DNA from: Mytilinidion resinicola
Lineage: Eukaryota; Ascomycota; Dothideomycetes; Mytilinidiales; Mytilinidiaceae
NCBI RefSeq assembly: GCF_010093595.1
Contig: NW_022985437.1
Coordinates: 2,757,809 to 2,821,808, forward strand
Direction of reading: 5' to 3'
Length of the DNA stretch: 64,000 nt
In this document: in pieces, positions 22,667 through 33,158 of the stretch
Numbering within the stretch: position 1 is the stretch's first letter
How the letters are laid out: each line of letters begins with the position of its first letter
Notes under the pieces: model-generated
Told to the model about the DNA's origin: nothing
The model's database searches: none
Seen by the model: the letters and a program-made list of their open reading frames with translations, nothing else
Program-made: the position numbers and the translations under genes

Positions 22667-23399
22667 TGGAGGTGGTGTGGGGATCAAGATTAAGGCCGAT
22701 AAAGATGTCATGGAGTGGGCTCGCTGGAGTGGTGGGCCCGCCGCAAGTTTGATGGGACGGTGATGAGGAGGAGCTTTGTTAGGTGCTGGGGAAGATGTAT
22801 GAGATGGTAACGTAAGAGAGAACATCCGAAGCGAAAAGAGGCGGGCATCATCAGGAGGGCTAGGGGATGAGGCGCACGCGCGGACATCGGCGCCAAACTA
22901 TCTCTCCCCAGCTGCTCCATGCAAGGACCAAGACCGAGAGTTTTGCCACATGATGGCTGGCGAATCGTCGATCTTGATAAGGACTCTGGGACATGGGCAA
23001 AAATTGCAATGGATTTTACCCGCAATCTTCCCATTGAGCCGATTCTTCTCTTTTTTTTCGCGCACTCCGAACACCTCCTCCGCTGATGAGAGGACGGGTA
23101 TCTGGGGACGAGGGTGAGATCTTATACTTGGGAGATTACTACCTCACGTGCTTCACGTGCTTTCCCTTAGCTCGGGTTGGTGCGGAGGTGCTAGATCACG
23201 AGGTCTACGTGATACAGTGCCTGAACGGAGGTCTGCGTATTCGATGTATTACTCGAGGTATAAATGAGATAAACAAGTCTAGAAAGTGCGAATTGAGCGA
23301 GGAGGTCAAACGCCTCTTCTCGACAAAAGACGCCGTTATTCAGGGTGCTTCAGCGTGCTATCAGAATCTAGCAAGAGGGGTTAAAATCTGAGCCAAAGC

Positions 23400-23480
23400 A
23401 AATTGCCGAGACATATGTGCCGAGACAGGAGAGGGTATATAATCTTTCCACCCCCGCATTGTATTCGCTTTCCCCATAGG
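23400..23480 (+). promoter_or_regulatory. TATA module P3, decayed start
   Basis: GGGTATATAATCTTTCC (TATATAA 23436-23442) followed 40 bp later by ATAGGTTTCTTGGGAGG at 23476. This aligns with ATGGTCTTGCAGGGAGA of copy P2 but has ATA in place of ATG. Confidence 0.35.
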
Positions 23481-24049
23481 TTTCTTGGGAGGACACGGTG
23501 GTGGAAGCAAGCAATGTCTTAATTACGACTTACTATGTATGTTGCGGTGAGAGTAGGTTCAGATTAACTTGAGCATCGTCTTGGGCTCATGGACTGTGGA
23601 GGAGGATCAAAATGGAAGAAGATCCGATATCATGGGGCCGATTCGTGCTGGACGCTTCGGCGGTCTGCGGTGGTCATTGAGTGAGGTTGATGATCATCTC
23701 TTCCCTTCGATAGAGAAACAGAGCGCGAACGATGAGTATGATGGTCAGCATTGCTACTTGAAAGGATTGCTCCGCACCTCTCGTCAGCGATATTTTCAAA
23801 CGCCAGGAAGTTGAAAAGATGACATTCGATCAGCGACCAACGTCTCCATTGACGCCGTGCTCTTCAATTGTTGAAAACAACACACGATTGCGGAACAAGA
23901 AGGGCTTTGCTGATCCCGGAACATCGTGCTGTTGAGGTTGTCTTTTTGCATGTTCTGGCAGACGCTATCGGCCCACTCATGGAAATACCCCGTTTCCGTG
24001 GTAAAAAAAAGAGTTTTCATACCTAAATACGTCCTTCCACTCCTCGTCT

Positions 24050-24322
24050 TGAGCTTCACGTGCCTGCCGCTGTCTATCTGCCGTCAAGAGATGGAGCGCT
24101 AGATCACGGGACCCGCGTGACACGTCCTTGGCGGAGGGTATAAAATCTTTCGCCCCGATGTTCAAGTCTGCTTCTCTCATGGTCTTGCAGGGAGACGGGA
24201 CAGGAGCAAAATCGAAGAGCTTGCAGAACCATGGAGTGGGACCGCAAACTTGCAGCAACTGCGGGCACATGTTGGCCTTGGTAATTGCAAACTGGAGTAA
24301 TACTACGCCAAATGTAGTGTGA
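24050..24322 (+). promoter_or_regulatory. TATA/CACGTG module P2 with a 47-residue ORF
   Basis: A CACGTG near 24056 and GCGTGACACG near 24113 precede GGGTATAAAATCTTTC (TATAAAA 24139-24145). An ATG at 24179 opens a 47-residue frame to TGA at 24320: MVLQGDGTGAKS, then GPQTCSNCGHMLALVIANW. The CSNCGH stretch has two Cys and a His but no clear zinc-finger pattern. The match to P1 at nucleotide and peptide level suggests common ancestry. Function unknown. Confidence 0.35.
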
Positions 24323-25077
24323 GTGGAGATCAAATCGTTCCAAAGAAAGCCGAATGGTATTTGAGTTGTTGGGATCGAGCCAGCTCCAATCTCGATCGAT
24401 GGACATGGTTCTTCGGAGACATTGAGGGCCTGAGCCCGGGTTGATGACGGCCATCTTTTCGTCGTTGCGACGAAACGATACTGCAAGGCGGCGATGATGA
24501 ACAAGCTACAAAACATACGATGTGGATTTCTGACCTGGGAGAACGAGGTGATTAGCGGAATTGGTCGAGAATGACTAGAAGCAGCATCAAAAACGGAGAA
24601 ATGGCGCCCCCTCCATTTGTAAAACAACGCTTACTATTTGCATTGCTGTAAACACTATTGCGGAGGCAATCCAGACGTTTCGAGTACAGCCTACACACCC
24701 ATGACGAGCCAATGAAGTCCAGTTTGAACCACTGCTACCTATTTTCCTGTTCAAGTCCCGATGTGCCGATAAAATCAAAACGACTATCTTAGAGAAAGAA
24801 TATCTAGTGAGGAGAAGTTTTATACCTACCGCCAAGACATAGAAGTCAGGCGACGGATATAGCACGTGAGCGACGTTGCGATAATCGTTTGGATCTGCTT
24901 GAAATAACTAACAGAGTACCACAGCTGAATGAGGCCACCTCCGCCGGCGGGCTGACAATGCTGTTGAGGGGTGGGAGGACCTCCTACGGTAGCTTGAGCT
25001 GGTCAAGAAGAAGCGCTCATGCACCCAATCTGAGGGGCGGTGCCACCTCTAAGGATTCTTTCCCCCTATATCGAAAC

Positions 25078-26045
25078 TTACGTTGTTACACAGCCATGGG
25101 CACTATCCTCCACAAAGAGCCTACCGTAACTATGTCCTTCGTTCAAGTTACTCTCTTGATACCCACTATCAACAACATCGCTAGTCCCGGTGGGTTTCTT
25201 CAATAGCCCGATCTGGAATTGCCAGTTCCCGGAGATATTAGCCGAAAGCGCACCCGTGGCAGCAGTGAGAGCGGCGGTGCCGGCGGAATTGTAGACTTTA
25301 ACTGTACTTGAACTCAAAATTAGCCTATATAAAGAAGTTCATCTGTGGCCAGATCCTTATTTCTTGTCGTAATCTAGCGTTACAGCAAAGTCCTGCCATT
25401 TAGTGTTGTCGATTGGCGCAGACCAGAGAATCTGATTGCTCCGGTTCAAGATCTTCCAGCTCGCCTTGTCGCTGCCAGAGCTTCCGATGATAGTGTCGGT
25501 TTCGAGCATGAAATGATCGGCTGAGTAGTCGGCTGTTTCGTGCCAGACATTCTTAAAACCCGTCAGCGTCAACTCTTTCTTCCCAAAAGTTGAATTCAGA
25601 ACAGCACCATACCAGATAGTCATGCGTCAAATTCAACGGCCTCTCTGCATCCTGCTTGACGCTCAAATGCAATGTCTTGACGTCACTCGTGCCCGGCCCC
25701 GTCGATGAGTCGGACGCGAACTGCAATCCCACTCTTCTAAATCCGTTCTGATTGTTAAGACACTAGCATCCGACAACGTGACTTCGATAGCCTCGTACTC
25801 GTTTCCATCAAAGCGAAACCCGGATACATTCGGAAACTGTAGCATCTGAGACCATTTCAGGTTGGCGCCCTTGACATAGTCGGCGTTGAAAAGCGTGCTC
25901 GAGGTGTCAAAAAACGTGGCGGCGGTGCCGACGGGTACGCGGCCGTCGAAGACGATGGGGCAGCTGATAGCGCCGACAGCACGCTTTGCTAGTGTAGTTC
26001 AGTGCCGACGGAGTCAGCCCTAGCAAAAAGAAAGAGGTGACGCAT
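25078..26045 (-). pseudogene. GH131 beta-glucanase gene with several lesions
   Basis: A leader at an ATG at 26045 (MRHLFL) runs into a secretion-like stretch only after a shift at the A-run near 26026-26033. The mature start CPIVFDGRVPVG, then ANLKWSQMLQFPNVSGFRFDGNEYEAIEV, is typical of GH131. GH131 enzymes are secreted fungal beta-glucanases with mixed 1,3/1,6/1,4 activity. A shift near 25757 and another near 25617 break the frame; pieces with FGKKELTLTGF and ADHFMLETDTI follow. An intron seems to separate DYDK from TVKVYNSAG, but its donor reads AT instead of GT at 25360-25359. The C-terminal part with QIGLLKKPTGT and FVEDSA is open to TAA at 25078. At least four lesions make this a pseudogene. 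Confidence 0.75.
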
Positions 26046-27693
26046 TCTGGGACAACGAAAGCCTTCGCGTAGATGCGGTTTGTCGACGGGTGGACGTTTC
26101 GCCGTCTTTATGAAGACGTCAGGAGCTTCCAAGGGGTTTCTCTCTTCGCTATAAGTGGGTCGTTCATTAATCGGCAGTAGACAATAGTCAGAGCCATTGA
26201 TTTCCCCTGGTTCGACGAAAGATTGGGATTCAATTGCGCGAATTAGGATCCGGAGCAGAGTAGAAAACTCAATTCGGGTAGAAGGGCTGGCTTTCGGTAG
26301 AATTGGTAGAGGGACAACTAAAAGTTAAGATGACACGAATCTAATTTATCTTAGGCGACTCGTTTGGGGCTATAGATCCGGAGGCAGCTTAAGAGTGTGG
26401 GGAAGTAGGTGTTGCGGTCCGAATGCCGTGTTCCTGGTTCCAGATAGTTCAATACCTAGTGTACTAGGTTAGATTAAATCTCATGGATCCAAAGCATTTC
26501 TGTCATAGAAGTTTGACCTTGTGGTTCAAAAGCTTCTTAATGAGTGACTAGACCTGGAACTCGCGAAAATGATGCTAGTCACGTGTAAATTACGTTGGAC
26601 CTTAATATCAACGTCAATTCGCGCCTCTGCCTTATCGTTCTCACACGGTCTCGAGGGTACTTGATCGCTGAAATATTTTTCTCCGCTTGTAGAATATCGC
26701 AGGAGCTCGGTAGTAAGCTCAACCTTATGTTTTCTGACTAATTCTTGAACGAATTTTCCTTAAGACCAGCGATCGATTTGCATGGACGTACGATCGCTTC
26801 CTCGACTGATCTATACCTTGTCCTTTGCGATCAGTCCTGATTAATTTATCTTTTGAAGGTTGATGCAATGCGACTGGTAGGGAGGGGGCCAGAGCAATGA
26901 GTTGGGATTGAGGATTCGAAGAGAAATATTCGGCGAAAGCGGCTGTGTGCTGGAAATCGAGGACATGAAATACTTTTTTTCAGTCATAACCCCGAGAATG
27001 GCTTGATATCATTGACATAGGTGGTGAAACACGACTTCGTTTTGTCTTTATTGCATGGCAGGGCCATTTCCCTCGAGAGGTCGAGGCTCCATTTCTAGAA
27101 GTTAGCATCTATCGATCGCAGAATAACCATATAGAGCTCGAGAGCAGCTTTCTCGACCCCAAGAAATATCAACACATGCTCCAAGCTGAGCACCAGATTC
27201 GCCAAGTGGTGGTTGGTACAAGAGTACCCAATTTATGCCGATGCCCTCCTCTGCCCGCGCGAAGCGAATTTCGAAGAACCGGTGAGGGGCCGAGTACCAA
27301 CCGGCTACCTTAGTAGGAATGTAGAGAAGATGGTATTTTCAATTCTCTTTTGACAGCTTGTGCGTATGTACGCTGGTATGTGACAGGCACGAAAGAAGAA
27401 AGTGCAGGATCTTGGAGATGGAAAATAGCAGTTGTCGATGGTGGAATGATGGATGAATGGTGTTCCAAGGGTTGGTGGCGGTCCTGCCAAGCAAGGCGCA
27501 GCATCGCGATGTTTCGAACCCTGCGACACGACTCCCAAACACCAGTGACACCCGGGCATACATGATGGATTTCACCCTCAGTAATTCCATCCTGCCGACA
27601 CTGATCTCCGAAATACTAACCGACGACTTCGCCCTCCACCATGGGCGGCGTCATTAGAGGTTCTGCGCGGTCTCGAAGACTCGCGAGGCCAAT
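26046..27693. other. Intergenic region
   Basis: About 1.6 kb with many stops in all frames and no family resemblance. A/T-rich parts occur at 26400-27000. No repeat shared with the rest of the window was noticed. Confidence 0.45.
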
Positions 27694-28526
27694 ATGAGAA
27701 GAACACGACGGAAGCTCATCCAGAATCAAGAACGGATCAGTCCAACAGTTCAGCAAATACAAGCAAGTCGAGGTCAAGTCGAGGTCATCGTCAACGATGC
27801 AACTCGCCTCGGGTATGCTAAACCGTTGTTGCTATCGGAAGATGACGAGGATTTGGTGTATGACTTCGGAAGCTGTAAGTTGGCTCCAGTCCGCTACGCG
27901 AACTTGACACTAATTGTTTTCTGCGTAGACGACAAAATGTAGAACATAAAATCGAACAGCCCCTCGGACATCGAAACGAATATCACAATTGACGGCATCA
28001 TTAAATACCTCGCCCCACCTTCCCTGACTATTGCCTGGTGCTACGGGTACCTGGCCACTGACGACAATAAGCCGTTCAGCTTCGAGGGTGTCGGATACAA
28101 GGCAACGTATACACCTGGAAATACTTGCGCGAGCACGGCTCATGTCAGTCTGGGAACTCATACTAGTGGGGCTTCTCCTACATATTCTTGTCCATGATAT
28201 CCACCCACAACTACGTCTGGAGCACCATATTAGCCGGGACGTGGATAGATGCCGCTCGGAAAAGCCGCATGTACAAGGCTGGCCGTCGACTAGGCCTGCT
28301 TCGGTCCGTCATGGATCTCTCGTATGCGATCCGAGAAGAGTTGGGGACAAAGGTGCAAGACTTTTCAGAGGAAGAGCTCAAGACGCATCTAAGAGAGAGT
28401 GATGGGGCTATGGTGGTCTCCAGTCACGAGCTGCGCGTGGCTAGAGACTGTACCGTTGATTTCAGAAACGAGCAAAAACATGGAAGGCGTGAGTGGGCTC
28501 GTATTCGCGCTGGTTCATCGTTCTGA
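27694..28526 (+). pseudogene. Possible degenerate gene of unknown family
   Basis: Three protein-like frames follow each other on the plus strand. The first at 27694-27942 contains SEDDEDLVYDFG and ends near a GTAAG. The second at about 27980-28197 has KYLAPPSLTIAWCYGYLATDD. The third at 28188-28526 is a 112-residue frame with SYAIREELGTKVQDFSEEEL. Phase changes separate them and one GTAAG..TAG intron could lie at 27873-27928. I do not recognise the family, and no single continuous product can be built with confidence. It may be a decayed gene or chance frames. Confidence 0.25.
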
Positions 28527-28615
28527 ACTACAACTTTGCAATGAAAAATCGTCTTCACATCTAATCCGGCTTTGAGGTATAAAATGCCGCCAAGTTGAAG
28601 TCACATTGCTGGCAA

Positions 28616-28690
28616 CCGTGTGAGGTCCTTCAACCCGTTATCACGTGCGTCAAAAGCACTCATTTTTCTTCCTGATTTGCAACCTATAAA
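28616..28690 (+). promoter_or_regulatory. Shared upstream element of the NLR cluster, copy 1
   Basis: Ordered blocks GTGAGGT, CAAC, TATCA, GTCAA and TGATTT match copies at 32717-32776 and 32875-32937. Here they end in a TATAAAA at 28684-28690. The block begins about 300 bp before the ATG of the first NACHT-ankyrin gene. A promoter role is inference. Confidence 0.5.
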
Positions 28691-28921
28691 AGTCTCGCAC
28701 GGTCATCCCCACCCCGAGCTGTAAAGCTCTGTGCAATGGTCCACGTCGTCGTTGTTCTAGGGAGTACAGTGCTTGCACCACGTAGTGCTGGATGAAAATT
28801 ACACGAAGCCCCCTCTTTTCCTGCGATACCAATTCTACCTTTGACCACACCTAATTCCTAAGGAACTTTTCGTTAGTCTTATGTCCTCAATCAAACTATT
28901 TTATGGGCAACGCACTTCCAC

Positions 28922-31900
28922 ATGGACCCTCTCAGCGCAGCAGCCAGCGTCCTCGCCGTCGTCGAGACCTCCAGCAAGGTCATCAGCCTATGCCGCTCCT
29001 ACTGGAAAGAAGTGAAAGATGCCGAGAATGACATCCAGCGGCTTCTCAACGAGATAGAAACGATCCACGATTTGGGACAGCGGATAGACAGTATCCAGCG
29101 ATCGAAGGATGCAGGCAAATTTGCAGCAGTCATCAAGTTCCTCTCTAGGAACAAAACGACGGAGAAGTGTAGGAAAGAGTTGGAGGGCCTTGAGATTGTG
29201 CTTCGGAAGGGCTGTGAAAAGCCAAGCTCCCGCTGGGTATTGTCGAAGTTCAGGAAGAATTGGAGATGGCCGTTGGATAAGAAGGATATGGAAAAGGTCG
29301 TTGGGAGGATGGAGAAGTATGGGAATGTGTTGCAGCAGGCGCTTACTATTGATGTGGCGTGAGTAGACTCTTCTTAACCTGCTACAATTGCCAATTAGTG
29401 TATTTCGGCAATCTACGATACTTGCGAGGCTGACCTGGAGTAAGGACAACTGTTGCAACTACGGCCCGCGAAGTCACGACCGTCGCCGATGGGGTCGATG
29501 CGATACACAAAGACACTGTGGCTTCACATGACAGGGAGCTCTTCAAAGAGATCATGGAATGGCTACCTGCGATCGAAACATCATCGAATCATGAAGCGGC
29601 GCGGAAGAGATACCAGCCCGGGACTGGTATTTGGCTAACCGAGAAATCTACGCAATTCTCCGAGTGGAAAACAACGCCAGGGTCCAATATGGTGCTCCAC
29701 GGGATACCGGGTTGCGGAAAGACGGTGTTGTGTTCAACCATCGTCGAACACATGAAAGAGTACTGTCGCTCAGATTCTCAGTCCGCGCTCATATACTTCT
29801 ACTTTGATTTCAATTCCGAGAGAGATGCTCTGAAGTACTTGTCTACACTCATACGACAAATGGCATACCTGTCGGGTACGTTACCAGAGTGCCTCAAAAT
29901 GCTCTTCGAAAATTGCAAGAAAGACGGCTCCCGCAAGCCTAGTATATCAGAACTTGGCAAACTCTTCAAGGATATGGTCAAGAACGACCTCGCATCTTTC
30001 AATAACATTTTCATCATTACGGATGCGCTGGATGAGTCATCTACTAAGGAAGAAATTCGAAACGATGTCTTGGGGGCTATTCGTGACATAGCTGGATGGA
30101 AGCATCGACATCTACATTTCTTATTCACCAGTCGGCTCGATGTGGATATCGGAGAGTCTCTGCGACGACCATTACTCGATTGGGATCCTATACGTATAGA
30201 AGGAGAGGACATCCAATCCGATATTGATGCGTATATATCCACCCAAATATCGGAGGATTGGAAACTCAATAGGTGGTCCGAGAAGGTCAAGTCAGAGATG
30301 AAAGCCGAGCTAGCCCGCAAGGCTCAAGGAATGCAAGTCCTCTATGTCTAGCCGTAGGGGGCCCTCCAAGCTAACTCAAAGCTAAAGGTTTCGATGGGTG
30401 TATTGTCAGATCTACGAACTCCGAAAATGCATGGACGAAGCAACTCTGCGTGCGAAACTATCAGATCTCCCGCGTGACTTACCAGAAACGTACGCTCGCA
30501 TTCTAGCCGGGATCAGCGGTGAGCACGAGCATTACGCTCGCAATGCCATAATATGGCTGGTATTCCTTAACAAGTGCTTGACCGTCCAAGCGCTCGCTGA
30601 AGCTGCTACTATAGATGTGCAGCAGAAGAGGATTTTTAACGTCAAACACCGACTCTGCGACCCTAAAGCTAATCTCTGCGAGATTCTCGGAAGCCTTGTA
30701 GTGGTAGAGACGGTTAATGGACTAGACGGCATTCGATTTGCTCACTTTTCGGTGAAGGAGTACCTACTCAGGCATAAAGAGAGATTTTGCGTCACGGAAA
30801 CCGATTATAATACCACCGTCATGGCCGCCCGTGAGCTTTATGTATGTGGCGCTTTCAAAAGCGAATTACAGAAAACAGAAGAACGAATGACTGAAGTATT
30901 TCACCTACTGTGGCCGGCGATGAACCTCCTATTACACCGGGCAAGCAATCGCAATTACCATTCGAACAATACACATGCTCAGCCGAAATGCATAACTGCT
31001 CCTCCGGTCTCCATTTACGGTCAATCGCCGAAGCCATCAAGAGCTCTTGGTCCAGAGATTCATCACGATCTTTTCTATATGTTGACCCTGTTCAAGGACG
31101 AACTCTTATTTGATGCTTTTCTTGCCAATGGATTGAATGTTATAGATCTTGATTGGGGAACTCTCGTAAGGGCGAAGGGAGCAGGACCCCTGCACTGGAC
31201 GTGCATGGGTAACTCGGATCCTAAAATGACACTGGTCTATCTGAAACACGGCGCTGACATCGAGGCACGAGACGATGAGTCTCGAATTCCGCTCCATTGG
31301 GCAGCTCGGTGGAGTCTTCTAGACATAGTACGCTGTCTCCTTGAGCAGGGGGCAGATGTTAATGCGCAAGATCTTTTGCAACAAACACCCATCCAGCTGG
31401 CTTTATTCGAAGGAGTCGGCTATTCCGGCCGAATACAGTTAGAGGATCGTTCTGAGATTGTACGGTTGTTGCTCGAATTCCAAGCAGGCATTGACGCAAA
31501 CGCTGTCCACGGAGAAAGGATGTTACTTCGAGCGTGTGAGCTTGGAGAGTTCGAGATGGTACGCCAACTACTAGAGGCTTTTCTACGAACTAATGGGGAC
31601 ACTCTTCACGGCGGTGCTCCACTGCTCGTTGCATGCGCTTACAAAAGATTGGCAATCGTCGACCTCATGGTAGAATCTGGCCTGGAGGTTAATGTCCACA
31701 CACAGGCCAATCGTTTCTCGCCTTTGCATTTCGCAGCATGGGCGGGATGGGATGAGACTCTTCGCACAATGATCGCAAAAGGAGCAGACGTACACGCTAT
31801 AGATTTCTACGGGAACACGGCTTTGCATGTGGCAGCCGCCCGGGGAAATGAGGTTTCTGTGTCCATTCTGCTCGACCATGGTGCTGATGTGAACGCAAAG

Positions 31901-32521
31901 AGCGAGTATGGTATGACTGCACTACATTACGCTAGCTCTGAACAAAAGCCAGCAGCGATATGGGCCCTCCTTCAGCATACAGATCGCGTATATGCTCGAG
32001 ATTCTTGTGGGCGGACCCCGCTCCACTTCCTAGCCTACGACTTCTCACAGCAAGTGCCTCTCGCGACTCAGACGGACGAAGGGATGAAAATATCCGGATC
32101 GCAGGAAATCGGACACCCTGATGTCACGTTTCGCCCGCGAATTAAAGCCGGGATCAACAATATACGGGAACTTGGTGGCTTGAGGAAGAAACGCGATGAG
32201 TGTTTCGAAGGAAAGGGGCCATGTGACGACCAGTCAAGAAAGCTCATTATGACGCAACTTCTTATCAAAAACCTGGACCTTGACAACATGACAGATAAAT
32301 ACGGAAATTCGCCTTCGGATATTGCTAAAGGCTTCGAAGATGAGCAATTCCTTGTGTTGCTACAAGAAGCCCAAGCCTTGGCTGCGGAGGTGCGAGAAAA
32401 GCAACGCCTCCAAGATCAAGATACTAGAAACCAGATATCCGACCGTCGAAACACGGCTAGAAGGGTGTTCATTACGGATTTTTTTAGCAAATTTGACCCC
32501 GCCAACATTGGTCGTCGGTAG
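28922..32521 (+). CDS. NACHT-ankyrin STAND protein (NLR-like), paralogue 1
   Basis: Exons 28922-29358, 29445-30332 and 30388-32521 give 1152 residues. Residues 1-146 (MDPLSAAASVLAVVE...) are the helical N-terminal domain common on fungal STAND proteins. The NACHT domain has GIPGCGKTVL (Walker A, about residue 232) and IFIITDALDES (Walker B, about 335). After the FRWVYCQI winged-helix segment come ankyrin repeats (about 695-960) with HGADIEARD.., NTALHVAAARGN and TALHYA. Such proteins sense non-self and trigger cell death in fungi. The second intron uses a GC donor (GCAAGT at 30333). The annotated frame ends at TAG 32519-32521, but a small intron at about 32445-32487 would instead append a membrane helix ending at 32588. 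It is the only paralogue of three without internal stops. Confidence 0.85.
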
Positions 32522-32716
32522 CTTTGTGGCGATATCTCTGTTATGTGGGCTTGTTGTTATTATGCTAGGGATGTTACTTTCGTTATGATAAGGATTGGAG
32601 GGGTTTCTACTATGGAAATATCTTGACCATGTATGAAAATACACCTCATTCAAAATATCAGATTGGAGTTGAAATCTTGCCTGATCAGTCTGCTATTTGC
32701 GCGAAGGTAGCGGTCG

Positions 32717-32776
32717 TGTGAGGTGGCCCAACGTGGTATCATGGGTGTCAACGACGAGGGATTTTCATCCTGATTT
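32717..32776 (+). promoter_or_regulatory. Shared upstream element, copy 2
   Basis: GTGAGGTGGCCCAAC, TATCA, GTGTCAA and TTTCATCCTGATTT match the element at 28616 in order and spacing. No gene follows directly, so it may be a duplicated remnant. Confidence 0.45.
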
Positions 32777-32805
32777 AAGACGCATGTTGTTATTGCAAGT
32801 TGTGC

Positions 32806-32840
32806 ATATTACTCTTGAGTAGATAAAGAGTAATGCGACA
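32806..32840. other. Small inverted repeat (hairpin)
   Basis: ATTACTCTT and AAGAGTAAT are perfect 9-bp arms around a spacer of about 9 bp, with GC-containing flanks extending the pairing. It lies between copies 2 and 3 of the upstream element. Confidence 0.45.
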
Positions 32841-32874
32841 TAAGAATCCGCATGTTGCACACCAGGTATCGACC

Positions 32875-32937
32875 GTCTGAGGTGGCTCAACATATTATCA
32901 AGGATGTCAAAGTTCATCGCTTTCTAGCCCGATTTAG
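32875..32937 (+). promoter_or_regulatory. Shared upstream element, copy 3
   Basis: Blocks CTGAGGTGGCTCAAC, TATCA, GTCAA, TTTCTAGCCCGATTT match copies 1 and 2. It begins about 285 bp before the ATG of NLR paralogue 2, a distance like that of copy 1 from paralogue 1. Confidence 0.5.
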
Positions 32938-33158
32938 GGGCTATTGGCAAAAGCTCCCCCTCGGCTCATTAATAACGCAGCGACTGTGTCCTCGGTGTGG
33001 GAAAGTGGAACATTGTGCCGTGGTATCACTTTGCACTACTACCCCTCATTCTGAGACATGCTCTTTCGCTCTTTAGTCTATTTTCTCTCTTCCTCGTAAA
33101 AGCCCGCCCTCAGTGCTATCATAGCAGCATTCAAATATCTCTTAGATTATTCGAGTTC

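Larger units (their letters stand above)
21071..25077. other. Four-kilobase region without a conventional gene, with repeated TATA/CACGTG modules
   Basis: No family is recognised. Several copies of one module occur in both orientations: CACGTG-rich sequence, then TATAAAA or a variant followed by TCTTY, then 35-41 bp later an ATGGT or its decayed form. Copies are listed separately. The remaining sequence has scattered short frames only. Confidence 0.5.
32522..33158. other. Intergenic region between NLR paralogues 1 and 2
   Basis: Holds two copies of the shared upstream element, listed next, and a small inverted repeat at about 32806-32840. No gene. Confidence 0.5.

Noticed and set aside
28684..28760. 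TATAAAA followed by ATGGTC as a further copy of the 21-25 kb module
   Set aside because: The spacing (about 50 bp) and sequence after the ATG do not match; it fits better as the end of the NLR upstream element.
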